DNA of 64,000 nucleotides, taken from assembly GCA_036501025.1 (NCBI GenBank), contig DASYBB010000095.1:1-64000 (forward strand), in the 5' to 3' direction. The position numbers were made by a program, and so were the translations under genes. Below are positions 40,522-47,697 of this stretch, piece after piece (the stretch's first letter is position 1; the number at the start of each line of letters is the position of its first letter). The DNA is from DASUBV01 sp036501025. Lineage in GTDB: Bacteria > Actinomycetota > Actinomycetes > Streptosporangiales > Streptosporangiaceae. The notes under the pieces were generated by a model. That model made no database searches, was not told where the DNA came from, and saw nothing but the letters and a program-made list of their open reading frames with translations.

Positions 40522-40565
40522 TGTGGAGCTATGGGGTTCGAACCCCAGACCTGTTGCGTGCCACC
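40522..40565 (-). other. 3' half of a tRNA-Ala(GGC)-like gene (possible attachment-site scar)
   Basis: Read on the minus strand, GTGGCAC (anticodon loop with GGC), GCAAC, AGGTC, TGGGGTTCGAACCCCA and TAGCTCCAC correspond in order to the anticodon loop, 3' anticodon strand, variable loop, T-arm and 3' acceptor strand of tRNA-Ala. The 5' half is missing: no matching acceptor strand or D-arm precedes it. The T-loop is one base short and CCA is not encoded. Such 3' halves are typical of phage or integrative-element attachment sites. Confidence 0.5.
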
Positions 40566-40675
40566 AGCACGCAGGACGTCCACCAGAGTGCATCAGCGCA
40601 GGTCACCGTCCTGGAGCGTGCGCTCCTGTCCTCAGCCCCTTGTTCTCGGTCCCGATAGGTCGGCGCCTGGCCGCG

Positions 40676-40888
40676 ATGTACGAGATCGACCTCGAGCCGG
40701 AGGTCCGGTCCTGGCTGGAGCAGCTCGCCGACCGTGACTTCGGCCGGGTTGACTTTCCTGGTGGGACTGCTCGCCGAGCGCGCCGCCGATCTGGGCGAGC
40801 CATACACCCGGCATCTGGGCGGGAGGTCCGGGAGCTCCGGTTTCACCTGCTGGCCCAGCAGCCGAGGGTGACATGTCAGCTGAGATGA
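40676..40888 (+). pseudogene. RelE/HigB-like toxin remnant (frameshifted)
   Basis: The start MYEIDLEPEVRSWLEQLADRDFGRVDF and the end REVRELRFHLLAQQPRVTCQLR are in one frame, but the middle expected for a Gp49/HigB-like toxin (FLVGLLAERAADLGEPYTRHLGG) reads in the +1 frame, about 40758-40827. Two compensating indels would restore a continuous toxin. The protein also ends early: the usual last ~30 residues are missing. The stop overlaps the HTH gene by 16 bp, the normal order for HigBA/RelE-type pairs. The toxin is probably inactive. Confidence 0.6.
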
Positions 40889-41214
40889 GGAGCGACACGA
40901 TGAATGAGGGGACCGCCGGCACCGACGGGCATGCTTCCTACGAGGATCTTGCCAGCCGGCGGCGTGACAGCGCTGAGTACCGCGAGGGATACTCCGAGGC
41001 CGAGCGTGCCTTCCGCATCGGGCTTGCCGTGCGCGAGCGGCGCCTAGTGCTCGGACTGTCACAGGTCGAACTGGCCGCCCGGGCAAGAATGACCCAGCCC
41101 GCCCTGTCCCGGCTGGAAGCCGGCGGCGTCATCCCCACCATCCCCCTGCTCGACCGGATCTCCGCAGCCCTCGACGCCGACCTCATCGTCCAGATATCAC
41201 CCAGGGCAGCCTGA
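40873..41214 (+). CDS. XRE/HTH antitoxin-like DNA-binding protein
   Basis: 113 residues. The C-terminal helix-turn-helix (about 48-105) is clear: GLAVRERRLVLGLSQVELAARARMTQPALSRLEAGGVIPTIPLLDRISAALDADL, a Cro/C1-type domain with the recognition helix at MTQPALSRLEA. The N-terminus (YEDLASRRRDSAEYREGYSEAERAFRIG) is typical of antitoxins paired with Gp49/HigB toxins. ATG at 40873 overlaps the toxin remnant; an ATG at 40900 is an alternative. It is intact although its toxin is broken, so it may now act only as a repressor. Confidence 0.82.
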   Translation: MSAEMRSDTMNEGTAGTDGHASYEDLASRRRDSAEYREGYSEAERAFRIGLAVRERRLVLGLSQVELAARARMTQPALSRLEAGGVIPTIPLLDRISAALDADLIVQISPRAA

Positions 41215-41307
41215 CCGGCAGGCCGTCCGTGCCCACCGCCACTCGCGCCTAGCCAGCATCCGGTAACGGAGAGCTCGTCCTTGGATCGTGGCCCAGGCGT
41301 CGGGGAT

Positions 41308-41345
41308 CGTGGCGTGCCACGAGGCCTTACGCTGACGCGCGTCAG
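41308..41345. terminator. Hairpin and palindrome at the 3' end of the response-regulator gene
   Basis: CGTGGC-GT-GCCACG (41308-41321) and the perfect palindrome CTGACGCGCGTCAG (41332-41345) lie back to back between the converging HTH and response-regulator genes; the second includes the regulator's stop codon. They probably end transcription from one or both sides. Confidence 0.35.
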
Positions 41346-42028
41346 TCGTCTGGCTTGCCGACGTGAGTATGTCCGGGGCTGACGATTCCTGATTCGTAGG
41401 CGAGCACGACTGCCTGGACCCGGTCTCTCAGGTGCAGTTTCTCGAGTATGCGGGCGACGTGGGTCTTCACTGTCGTCTCCGCGACTATCAGCTCGCCGGC
41501 GATCTCCGAGTTGGACAGGCCGCGAGCGAGGAGATGGAAGACGGCGGCTTCGCGGGGGCTGAGCCGGCTCAGTACAGCGTCCGCTTCCCCTGGAGCTCTC
41601 GCGGTGGTGAAGGTCGCGATGAGGCGCCGGGTGATGCTGGGTGACAGGAGAGTGTCTCCGCTGGCCACCGAGCGGACCGCGGTGGTGAGCTGCTCGGGCG
41701 GGGTGTCCTTCAGCAGGAATCCGCTGGCGCCTGCCTTGAGTGCGTCATAGACGTACTCGTCGAGGTCAAAGGTCGTGAGGATGAGGATCTTGACGTCATG
41801 CCTCGTGGTACGCGAGAGGATGCGCCGGGTGGCCTGGATGCCGTCGATTCCGGGCATGCGGATGTCCATGAGCACGACGTCCGGGTGCAGCCGCTCGGCC
41901 GCGGCGATGGCCCCGGCGCCGTCCGATGCCTCGCCGGCGATCTCGATGCCGGGCTGCCGCTCCAGGATCAGCCGGAAGCCGGCTCGCACCAGTTGCTGAT
42001 CGTCGGCGATCAGCACATGGACCGTCAT
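41342..42028 (-). CDS. NarL/LuxR-type response regulator
   Basis: 228 residues. Receiver domain (1-120) with acidic pocket ADD (8-10), phospho-acceptor Asp55 in VVLMDIRMPG, Thr in ILTTFD and Lys in GFLLKDTPP. The LuxR-type helix-turn-helix (about 155-215) reads LSPREAAVFHLLARGLSNSEIAGELIVAETTVKTHVARILEKL. The ATG overlaps the kinase stop codon by 4 nt (ATGA), so it is the cognate partner of the double kinase upstream. Targets are unknown; the divergent membrane-protein gene at 44620 is a candidate. Confidence 0.93.
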   Translation of the reverse strand: MTVHVLIADDQQLVRAGFRLILERQPGIEIAGEASDGAGAIAAAERLHPDVVLMDIRMPGIDGIQATRRILSRTTRHDVKILILTTFDLDEYVYDALKAGASGFLLKDTPPEQLTTAVRSVASGDTLLSPSITRRLIATFTTARAPGEADAVLSRLSPREAAVFHLLARGLSNSEIAGELIVAETTVKTHVARILEKLHLRDRVQAVVLAYESGIVSPGHTHVGKPDD

Positions 42029-44418
42029 GCGAGTGACGCCTGCAGGTTGCGGGGCAGCCGGATCGTGATCCGCGGCTCGCCAGTGTCGCCGCTGTCCGCC
42101 AGGATCTCACCATCGCACCGGGCAACGCGCCGGGTCATCATCGCGGACGGCCAGCCGGGTGGCCGGACGCCCTCCCCGCAGAGCTCCAGCTCGAGGTTCT
42201 CGGGCACGAAGCGCATGGCGATCGCGAGATGAGCACAGTCCGGGCTGCCCGCGGTCCTGAGGGCCTCCTCGATGATCCGGTAGGCGATGACATCGACCCC
42301 GCCGAGCAGCGGACCGGGCTCGCCGCTGACCGTGAGCGCCACGGACCGGCCCTCGGCACGCGACGACTGAACGAGGGCGTGGACCTGGCCGATCCCCGGG
42401 GACGGGTCGAGCTCGGCTGGTTCGTGCCGGGCTCGCAAGATCCCCAGGATGCTCCGCATCTGGATCAGTGCCTCCCGGCCCGCCCGCTCGATCGCGGCGA
42501 GGGCCTCGATCGAGACGGCCGGGCTGTCGCCGAGCTGGCCGCCGATAGCCTCGGCTTGCACGACCATGGCGATGACGTCGCGGGCGACGAGCGCGTGCAG
42601 GTCACGCACGATCCGGGTGCGCTCGCTGGCGATGGCGAGCCGCTCGCGCACCTCGCGTTCTGCGGCCAGGCGCGCGGCAGTGGCCTGCACGTCGCCCGCG
42701 AGGGCTCGCTCTGACCGGGCGATGCGCCCGACTCCCCAGACCGCGCCGGTCAGCGCCGCGTCACCGATGATGCTCGCGGTGCTCACGTGCCAGTACGGCC
42801 CGAGGGCAAGCGGTACGGAGACCGCCACCGCCAGGCCGACGGCCGCCCGGCGCCACCCCGACCACGCGGCAACGGTGTAGGTAGGAACGACGAATACGTA
42901 GGTGCTGACCAGCGTGGCCTTGTCGATGGCGGTGAGGCCGCCGCTGAGCGGCACCGCCAGGAGATTAACCACGACCAGGAACAGCAGCGGCCAGCGCCGC
43001 CGGAACACCGCCGCGACCGACATCGCTGCCACCAGGACGATATTGACCATCAGCGGGCCCCGGCGAGCGGCACTGAGGAGGGCATCTGACTCAAGTGCGA
43101 CGATCAGGACGACCGCGAGGAGATCGTCACGCCACCACCAGCCTGTGCGCCGCCACGATCCGCCGCCCGGCTGCCGCGCCGAGCGGGCCTGCCCCCCGGC
43201 TGACGCGCTCGGGCCGTCGGCCTCCCGCCGGTCCAGCGGAATCCGCGCACGAACCTCGTACCCGCCGTCCGGGCGGCTGCCCGCATGCAAGGTGCCGCCA
43301 TAGGAGCTCACCCGCTCCCGCATGCCCCGCAGTCCCTGCCCCGAGCCGGTCGGGTCCCTGGCGGCCTCGCCGCCCGCGACGCAGGTGTTGGTGATCTCCA
43401 GCCCTATCGCGCCGGGAGCGAAGCCGAGCCGGACGCATGCGCGCGCGGGGCCGGCATGCTTCAGCGCGTTGGTCAGGGCCTCCTGCACGATGCGGTACGC
43501 GACCAGATCGACGTCGGCCGGCAACTCGACGACCGTGCCCTCAACCACCATCTCAGTGGCCAGGCCGCCCGCGGAGACGCGCTCGATCAGGGACCTGACG
43601 CGCGCTACCCCGCGCTGGCCTTCGCCTGGCGCGTCGTCCCGGCGGAGCACTCCCATGATGCGGCGCAGGTCACTCATCGCCTCCCGCCCGGCCGCCACGA
43701 CGACCCGCACGGCCGCTGTCGCCGTCACCGGCTCGTCAGTCACCGTCAGGCGCGCCGCTCCGGCCTGGATGACCATCACGCTGACGCTATGGGCGACGAC
43801 ATCATGCAATTCGCGGGCGACGCGGCTGCGCTCCTCGGCCGCCGCTGCGGCCGAGCGCAGATCCTGCTCGACGGCAAGTCGCTCGGCATTGGCGGCCTTC
43901 TGTCCCGTCAGCGCGCTGCGGTGAGCCACCAGGGCACCGGCGAGCGCCGGCACCAGGGCGACCGGCAGGCCATTCTGGATGATGCTCGCGACGGAAGCCT
44001 GGCCGAAGCTCGCCGCGACCGCCACGAAGCCCGAGTAGGCGTAAGCCAGGAGCGCGAGCAGCCGCAGGCGGTCTCCGCGTCCTGTGCGCAGCCGCCCGAC
44101 CGCATAGAAGTCCAGCACCACCGCGAGCGCGAACGCCCCGCCCTTATCGCCGGCTGCATAGGAGTATGCGACGGCGCTCGTCACGGCCGTCAGCGTGGCC
44201 GCGAACGGGGCCCGCCGGCGCCACGCGACGGACATCGTCGCCACGACCGAGCAGCCGGCCGCGATTCCCTCCGCGGGCCACCCGTACCCTGGCCCGCTCA
44301 GGCCCAGGCCGATGAGGCCCGCGGCAGTCAGCAGCACCGCGGCCACGCCATCCACCGCGCCCGGGCGAGCAGCAAGTCCCCCGGTCACGCCCGCAACAGC
44401 CCGGCGGACACTGCCCAT
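42025..44418 (-). CDS. Tandem (double) sensor histidine kinase
   Basis: 797 residues: two HisKA_3-type kinases in one chain. Unit 1 (1-395) has five or six membrane segments, phospho-acceptor His205 in RVARELHDVVAHSVSVMV, N-box NALKHAG (317-323) and G-box GQGLRGMRERV. Unit 2 (about 428-797) repeats membrane segments, has His608 in RIVRDLHALVARDVIAMVV, but its ATP-binding lobe lacks the N-box Asn (EEALRTAGSPDCAH) and a proper G-box. So unit 2 can perhaps be phosphorylated but probably cannot bind ATP. Signal unknown. It is translationally coupled to the response regulator. Such NarX/DesK-family kinases are usually 380-420 residues; the fusion is the oddity. Confidence 0.9.
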   Translation of the reverse strand: MGSVRRAVAGVTGGLAARPGAVDGVAAVLLTAAGLIGLGLSGPGYGWPAEGIAAGCSVVATMSVAWRRRAPFAATLTAVTSAVAYSYAAGDKGGAFALAVVLDFYAVGRLRTGRGDRLRLLALLAYAYSGFVAVAASFGQASVASIIQNGLPVALVPALAGALVAHRSALTGQKAANAERLAVEQDLRSAAAAAEERSRVARELHDVVAHSVSVMVIQAGAARLTVTDEPVTATAAVRVVVAAGREAMSDLRRIMGVLRRDDAPGEGQRGVARVRSLIERVSAGGLATEMVVEGTVVELPADVDLVAYRIVQEALTNALKHAGPARACVRLGFAPGAIGLEITNTCVAGGEAARDPTGSGQGLRGMRERVSSYGGTLHAGSRPDGGYEVRARIPLDRREADGPSASAGGQARSARQPGGGSWRRTGWWWRDDLLAVVLIVALESDALLSAARRGPLMVNIVLVAAMSVAAVFRRRWPLLFLVVVNLLAVPLSGGLTAIDKATLVSTYVFVVPTYTVAAWSGWRRAAVGLAVAVSVPLALGPYWHVSTASIIGDAALTGAVWGVGRIARSERALAGDVQATAARLAAEREVRERLAIASERTRIVRDLHALVARDVIAMVVQAEAIGGQLGDSPAVSIEALAAIERAGREALIQMRSILGILRARHEPAELDPSPGIGQVHALVQSSRAEGRSVALTVSGEPGPLLGGVDVIAYRIIEEALRTAGSPDCAHLAIAMRFVPENLELELCGEGVRPPGWPSAMMTRRVARCDGEILADSGDTGEPRITIRLPRNLQASLA

Positions 44419-44619
44419 GCTCGGAGCTTAACTGCCAGCGCCGGCGGCGGGCATCATCCGCAGGGACGATCACCGCCCCTCCCGGAGGCGGAGCGCGAAT
44501 GGCCTCGAAGGCTACGTCAATCGACCGCGCGACCGACGCGAGCCAGGCCCGCGACGGAGCAGTCTCCGATTAATGACCTGCGGTAACGCGACCGCAGGAG
44601 ACCAGGCCGAAGGAGAGCC

Positions 44620-45123
44620 ATGCCCCGTCAGACCGACGCGACAACACCGCGCAGCCGCCCGCTCGCGGTATTCACGGCCGCGATCATCGCCTATATCGGC
44701 TACAACGTCATCGCAACGCTCGCAGGCATCATCGCCCGGCTCCCCGACGTCACGACGACCCACGCGACCACCGACCAGGTGCCGCTCGGACAGGTGATCT
44801 TCCCGGACGGCACCATCATCTCGCCGCCGCTGATTTTCATGGTCCTGGCCGCGCTGCTGCTGTGGGGAGTCATCAGCAACCGGAAGGCGCTGGGCGCGGC
44901 ATGCGCCAGCCTGCTCATCCTGGGCGCGGCGCTCACCTCCATCGCCGAAGTCACCGGCCTCGGCAACCGCCCATCCCTCTTCTCGCCCGCCAAGTGGCAT
45001 GTCGCCGTTGTCGCCGGCTCCATCTACGGTGTCATCGGCCTCGCCGTCGTCATCACCGGCGTGGCCTTCCTCTACCACGCACTCGCCGAACGGCGGCGCC
45101 TCACCTCACCGGACCGCGCCTGA
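44620..45123 (+). CDS. Four-segment membrane protein of unknown function
   Basis: 167 residues. Membrane segments at about 14-38 (PLAVFTAAIIAYIGYNVIATLAGII), 68-84 (PPLIFMVLAALLLWGVI), 88-108 (LGAACASLLILGAALTSIAEV) and 126-152 (VAVVAGSIYGVIGLAVVITGVAFLYHAL). A loop between the first two (ARLPDVTTTHATTDQVPLGQVIFPDGT) should face outward. I do not recognise a named family. ATG at 44620 has GGAGAG upstream. It is divergent from the double kinase, a common position for the target or sensor partner of a two-component system. Confidence 0.65.
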   Translation: MPRQTDATTPRSRPLAVFTAAIIAYIGYNVIATLAGIIARLPDVTTTHATTDQVPLGQVIFPDGTIISPPLIFMVLAALLLWGVISNRKALGAACASLLILGAALTSIAEVTGLGNRPSLFSPAKWHVAVVAGSIYGVIGLAVVITGVAFLYHALAERRRLTSPDRA

Positions 45124-45255
45124 TCCCGCTGCCTGTATATCTGCCGGATCACCTATTGCCCAGGGACGCAGCTGCATCCCGCCCCTGCGATCGGCCGGCG
45201 CGACACTGGGTGGCCGGCGCGGAGAGGACCGCGGGGGTGTGCAGACCTGCGCGCT

Positions 45256-45297
45256 CAGATCATGAGCACAAGCATTTCAGATCATGAGCACAAGCAT
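45256..45297. repeat. 20-bp direct duplication at the DUF5134 gene end
   Basis: CAGATCATGAGCACAAGCAT occurs at 45256-45275 and again at 45278-45297, separated by TT. The second copy codes the last six residues (MLVLMI) and the stop codon of the DUF5134 gene on the minus strand; the first repeats the same text just beyond the stop, a recent tandem duplication. Confidence 0.75.
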
Positions 45298-46098
45298 GAA
45301 AGCCATGGTGACGCCCATCGCGATCCGGCAGCCCGTGGCGACGTCCGGCGCCAGCACCCGGTCGCGGATGCCGGCCACGCCGGCCTGGCCAGGCCGGGCG
45401 CCGGAATCATCCGGGACGGCGGCCGAGTCGCCAGGGGCTGCGGCGTGGCCACCCGGGAGCATGCCGGTGCCCGTCGCGGCGGCAAGACCGCCGACTGGGT
45501 TTCCTGGCCCGGCCAGGGCCGGCACCCCGGCGTCGCTCAGCCGCAGCCCTGAGCGGGTCGACCGGCGCTCCCCGGTCCGCTGGATCCGGCTAGCCACCTG
45601 GTCCAGGTCCCACACCGCGTAGCCGGCCAGCAGCAGCGCGAAGACGAGCGCGATCGTCGGGAACCGCAGCGTGCTCATGCCGCCGGCCGCGCCGCCCATC
45701 CCGGCCATGGCCGGCTCCGCGACGGTGCCCATCGGCGCAGCGACGGCGCCGAACATGTACAGCATCGCGGCGCTGTGCACCAGGTGCGGCGCGTGGTGGC
45801 CGCCGGCCAGCGCGCTGGCGCCGCGCCCGCGCACATCCCGGGCAACCCGCCAGGCGAACCAGGCGGTGGTCACCGCGAACACCGCCTCCCATGCTCCATC
45901 CGGCAAGGTGGTCAGGCTAGCTGTCAGCATGCCTGCCATGGCGATGCCCATCAGCAGGTGCGCGAGGTCGATATCGGCATCGGCGCCCGGCCCGCCGCGC
46001 TGCCAGGGCCGGGCAGCGGCCAGCCGCAGTGCGCTCACCGCGGCGACGGCCAGCATAATCGCGGCAAAGATGTCCAGGAGCCACGCGGGAACGGTCAT
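45277..46098 (-). CDS. DUF5134 membrane protein
   Basis: 273 residues. N-terminal membrane segments AWLLDIFAAIMLAVAAVSALRLAAA, DLAHLLMGIAMAGMLTASL, WEAVFAVTTAWFAWRVARDV, HLVHSAAMLYMFGAV and FPTIALVFALLLAGYAVWDLD are those of the DUF5134 family; His and Met residues cluster in them (AHLLMGIAMAGM, HHAPHLVHSAAMLYMF). A ~75-residue cytosolic linker and a final segment ATGCRIAMGVTMAFMLVLMI follow. The family is uncharacterised; the His/Met content and location in a copper-gene island suggest metal-related work (inference). Coupled by ATGA to the upstream membrane protein. Confidence 0.78.
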   Translation of the reverse strand: MTVPAWLLDIFAAIMLAVAAVSALRLAAARPWQRGGPGADADIDLAHLLMGIAMAGMLTASLTTLPDGAWEAVFAVTTAWFAWRVARDVRGRGASALAGGHHAPHLVHSAAMLYMFGAVAAPMGTVAEPAMAGMGGAAGGMSTLRFPTIALVFALLLAGYAVWDLDQVASRIQRTGERRSTRSGLRLSDAGVPALAGPGNPVGGLAAATGTGMLPGGHAAAPGDSAAVPDDSGARPGQAGVAGIRDRVLAPDVATGCRIAMGVTMAFMLVLMI

Positions 46099-47099
46099 GC
46101 CACTGACCCTTCATCAGAACGGGAGCCGGCTGCGGCCACCGGGACAGGCGAGCCGGTCCCGGCGCGGGCGGGCCAGTAGGCCAGCGCGATCAGGATGAGC
46201 AGGGGGCCGGAGTTCACGTCGGTGGCCCCGCCAGCCAGGATCTCGCCCAGGTCCTGTCCCACCACCCAGATCAGCAGGGACACGATCACGGCCAGCACCA
46301 CAGCGCAGCGCCGCGCCGGCCCGGGCAGCAGGACGCCGGCCGCGATGACGGCCAGGAGCACCGCCAGCGCGGCCGAGGCCGCCAGGCCGTGGTGGGCCAG
46401 CACGCTCGCGGCGCCGCGGTCGACCCCCGACAGCCAGCCCGGCTCGCCCGAGGCCATCCCCGCGACCATGTCATGCAGACCCTGGGCCGTCCGGTTCGCG
46501 GCGGTCACGGCGAAGTACGCCAGACTGCCCCACAGGACGACCCACAGCGCCCGGGCCGCCGGGACACCGGCCGGCCGGGCCGCCACGAACGGCGCGCGAA
46601 CGGCATCCGCCGCCGCGGGCCACAGCAGCACGGCCAGCAGCGCGTAGAGGACGACAGCACCCGGCGCCCCATTGACCGGGCTGGCCCCGCCGCTGAGGAC
46701 ACCGCCCAGCCCTTCGCCGAACCACCACACCGCCACCGACCACGCCACCGACGCGGCCAGCGCCGTCCGGGCCGCCGGGCGCCACGCGATCCCCAGGCCG
46801 AGCAGCAGCTGGATGGTCGCAAACGACGCGTTCGTGCTCACCGGGTGATGCTCGACGATCCCCGCGGCCCACGTGATGGGATCGGCGATCACCGCCGGAT
46901 TGCCCGCCGCGGTCCCGGCGAGCATCTGCCCGAACGCCTTCGTGAACATGAACGACTGGTACTGCAGCACGCCGTCCAGCAGCCAGATGGCCGCCAGGCC
47001 CAGCTGCAGCCACCGACGCGCATCTGGCCCGGCGCCCTGAGCCGCGACGGCGTCAGCGCCACGCGGCCAGGGAGTCGCCGCAGTCGTGCTCGCGCTCAT
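46095..47099 (-). CDS. Multi-segment membrane protein, copper-island family member A
   Basis: 334 residues, about eight membrane segments. Signature blocks: LQLGLAAIWLLDGVLQYQSF (about 30-50), MFTKAFGQM, VAVWWFGEGLGGVLSGGASPVNGAPG (about 120-146), and VVGQDLGEILAGGATDVNSGPLLILIALAYWP near the C-terminus. The same blocks recur in the protein at 53330-54388 and in the membrane half of the Sco1 fusion at 57032-58900, so this is one family with three copies here. No characterised homologue comes to mind. The ATG at 47099 follows a ~380-bp upstream region with a CTAC-N5-GTAG site at 47248-47260 and a 22-bp-periodic array. First gene of a two-gene operon with DUF5134. Confidence 0.75.
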   Translation of the reverse strand: MSASTTAATPWPRGADAVAAQGAGPDARRWLQLGLAAIWLLDGVLQYQSFMFTKAFGQMLAGTAAGNPAVIADPITWAAGIVEHHPVSTNASFATIQLLLGLGIAWRPAARTALAASVAWSVAVWWFGEGLGGVLSGGASPVNGAPGAVVLYALLAVLLWPAAADAVRAPFVAARPAGVPAARALWVVLWGSLAYFAVTAANRTAQGLHDMVAGMASGEPGWLSGVDRGAASVLAHHGLAASAALAVLLAVIAAGVLLPGPARRCAVVLAVIVSLLIWVVGQDLGEILAGGATDVNSGPLLILIALAYWPARAGTGSPVPVAAAGSRSDEGSVA

Positions 47100-47246
47100 C
47101 CGCGCACCGCCATCACGATCTACCTTTCCGGCCGTCCGCCGCAGCCGCCGCGGGCATAGGCGGACTGCGGCTCACTGGCTTGCGGCTACTGGCTTATGAC
47201 CGTTATCCGAAGACCGGAATGTAATTCTAATACGGTCGTTCCGATT

Positions 47247-47261
47247 ACTACGGCTCGTAGT
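47247..47261. promoter_or_regulatory. Copper-island operator site A (CTAC-N5-GTAG)
   Basis: ACTACG-GCT-CGTAGT is a perfect palindrome with the same spacing as sites B, C and D. It lies 148 bp upstream of membrane gene A, next to candidate -10 elements on the minus strand. Confidence 0.65.
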
Positions 47262-47351
47262 TTAGGACGACCTCTTGACGTCCCGCAACTGCATCTAGCA
47301 GGAAGCATCGAGCACAATCGCTATTCCCCGGGCCATTGATAAACCCAGCCA

Positions 47352-47423
47352 GGGTATTTCGATTACCCGCTCCGGGTATCTGCCGTACCACCGGCGGGTA
47401 TCCCGAAAACGGGGGGCGGGTAT
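47352..47423 (+). repeat. GGGTAT array with exact 22-bp period
   Basis: GGGTAT starts at 47352, 47374, 47396 and 47418: four copies exactly 22 bp apart, with unrelated sequence between them. The second copy also forms TACCC-GCTCC-GGGTA (47364-47378), which resembles TACCC/GGGTA half-sites of CsoR-type copper repressors. All copies face the same side of the helix. Confidence 0.7.
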
Positions 47424-47475
47424 GTGTCCCGCGCCGGGCAGGTAGAGGCCATCCGTCAAGCCGATCCCGGCTGGC

Positions 47476-47697
47476 TCAGGATGCCACCAGGGCGTAGCCT
47501 CCGGCCTCGTCGAGAGCGGCCGCTACGGCAGCTCCGGGCAGGGGCTCGCCGCTGGTCACCGTAACCTGTGACGTGCCGTCAGCGACGAGGGCGACGCTGA
47601 CGCCGGAGACACCGCTCAGCTCGCTGAGCTCGGCGGTGACCGCGTTGGCGCAGTGCTCGCAGGTCATTCCGGTCACGCTGTAAGTGGTCGTGGTCAT
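47476..47697 (-). CDS. copZ: CopZ-like copper chaperone (HMA domain)
   Basis: 73 residues, a complete single heavy-metal-associated domain: TYSVTGMTCEHCANAVTAELSELSGVSGVSVALV with the metal-binding GMTCxxC (Cys12/Cys15 region), then QVTVTSGEPLPGAAVAAALDEAGGYALV. It should carry Cu(I) in the cytosol to the P-type ATPase. The ATG overlaps the stop of the copper ATPase gene by 4 nt (ATGA), so it is translated from the same message, in lower position. The length equals typical CopZ. Confidence 0.92.
   Translation of the reverse strand: MTTTTYSVTGMTCEHCANAVTAELSELSGVSGVSVALVADGTSQVTVTSGEPLPGAAVAAALDEAGGYALVAS

Larger units (their letters stand above)
39765..40675. other. Long gene-poor region with gene remnants
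   Basis: About 910 bp between the paoABC-like operon and the toxin remnant. It holds a probable hydrolase end fragment (39906-40050, minus) and a tRNA-Ala 3' half (40522-40565, minus). Between 40060 and 40480 the open frames show no family I recognise and no ribosome-binding site. The stretch 40470-40520 is unusually AT rich and contains a second GTTCGAAC copy (40492-40499). Confidence 0.5.
47100..47475. other. Intergenic region between copZ and membrane operon A
   Basis: 376 bp, clearly less GC rich at 47205-47360. It contains operator site A (47247-47261), possible minus-strand -10 hexamers TAGAAT (complement of 47224-47229) and TAGTAA (complement of 47245-47250), and the GGGTAT array at 47352-47423. 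No gene is recognisable. Confidence 0.55.

Noticed and set aside
40522..40565. A functional tRNA gene
   Set aside because: No 5' acceptor strand, D-arm or matching 5' anticodon strand is present, and the T-loop is one base short.
47352..47423. A short CRISPR array
   Set aside because: Only six bases are repeated, spacing is 22 bp, and no cas genes are in the window.
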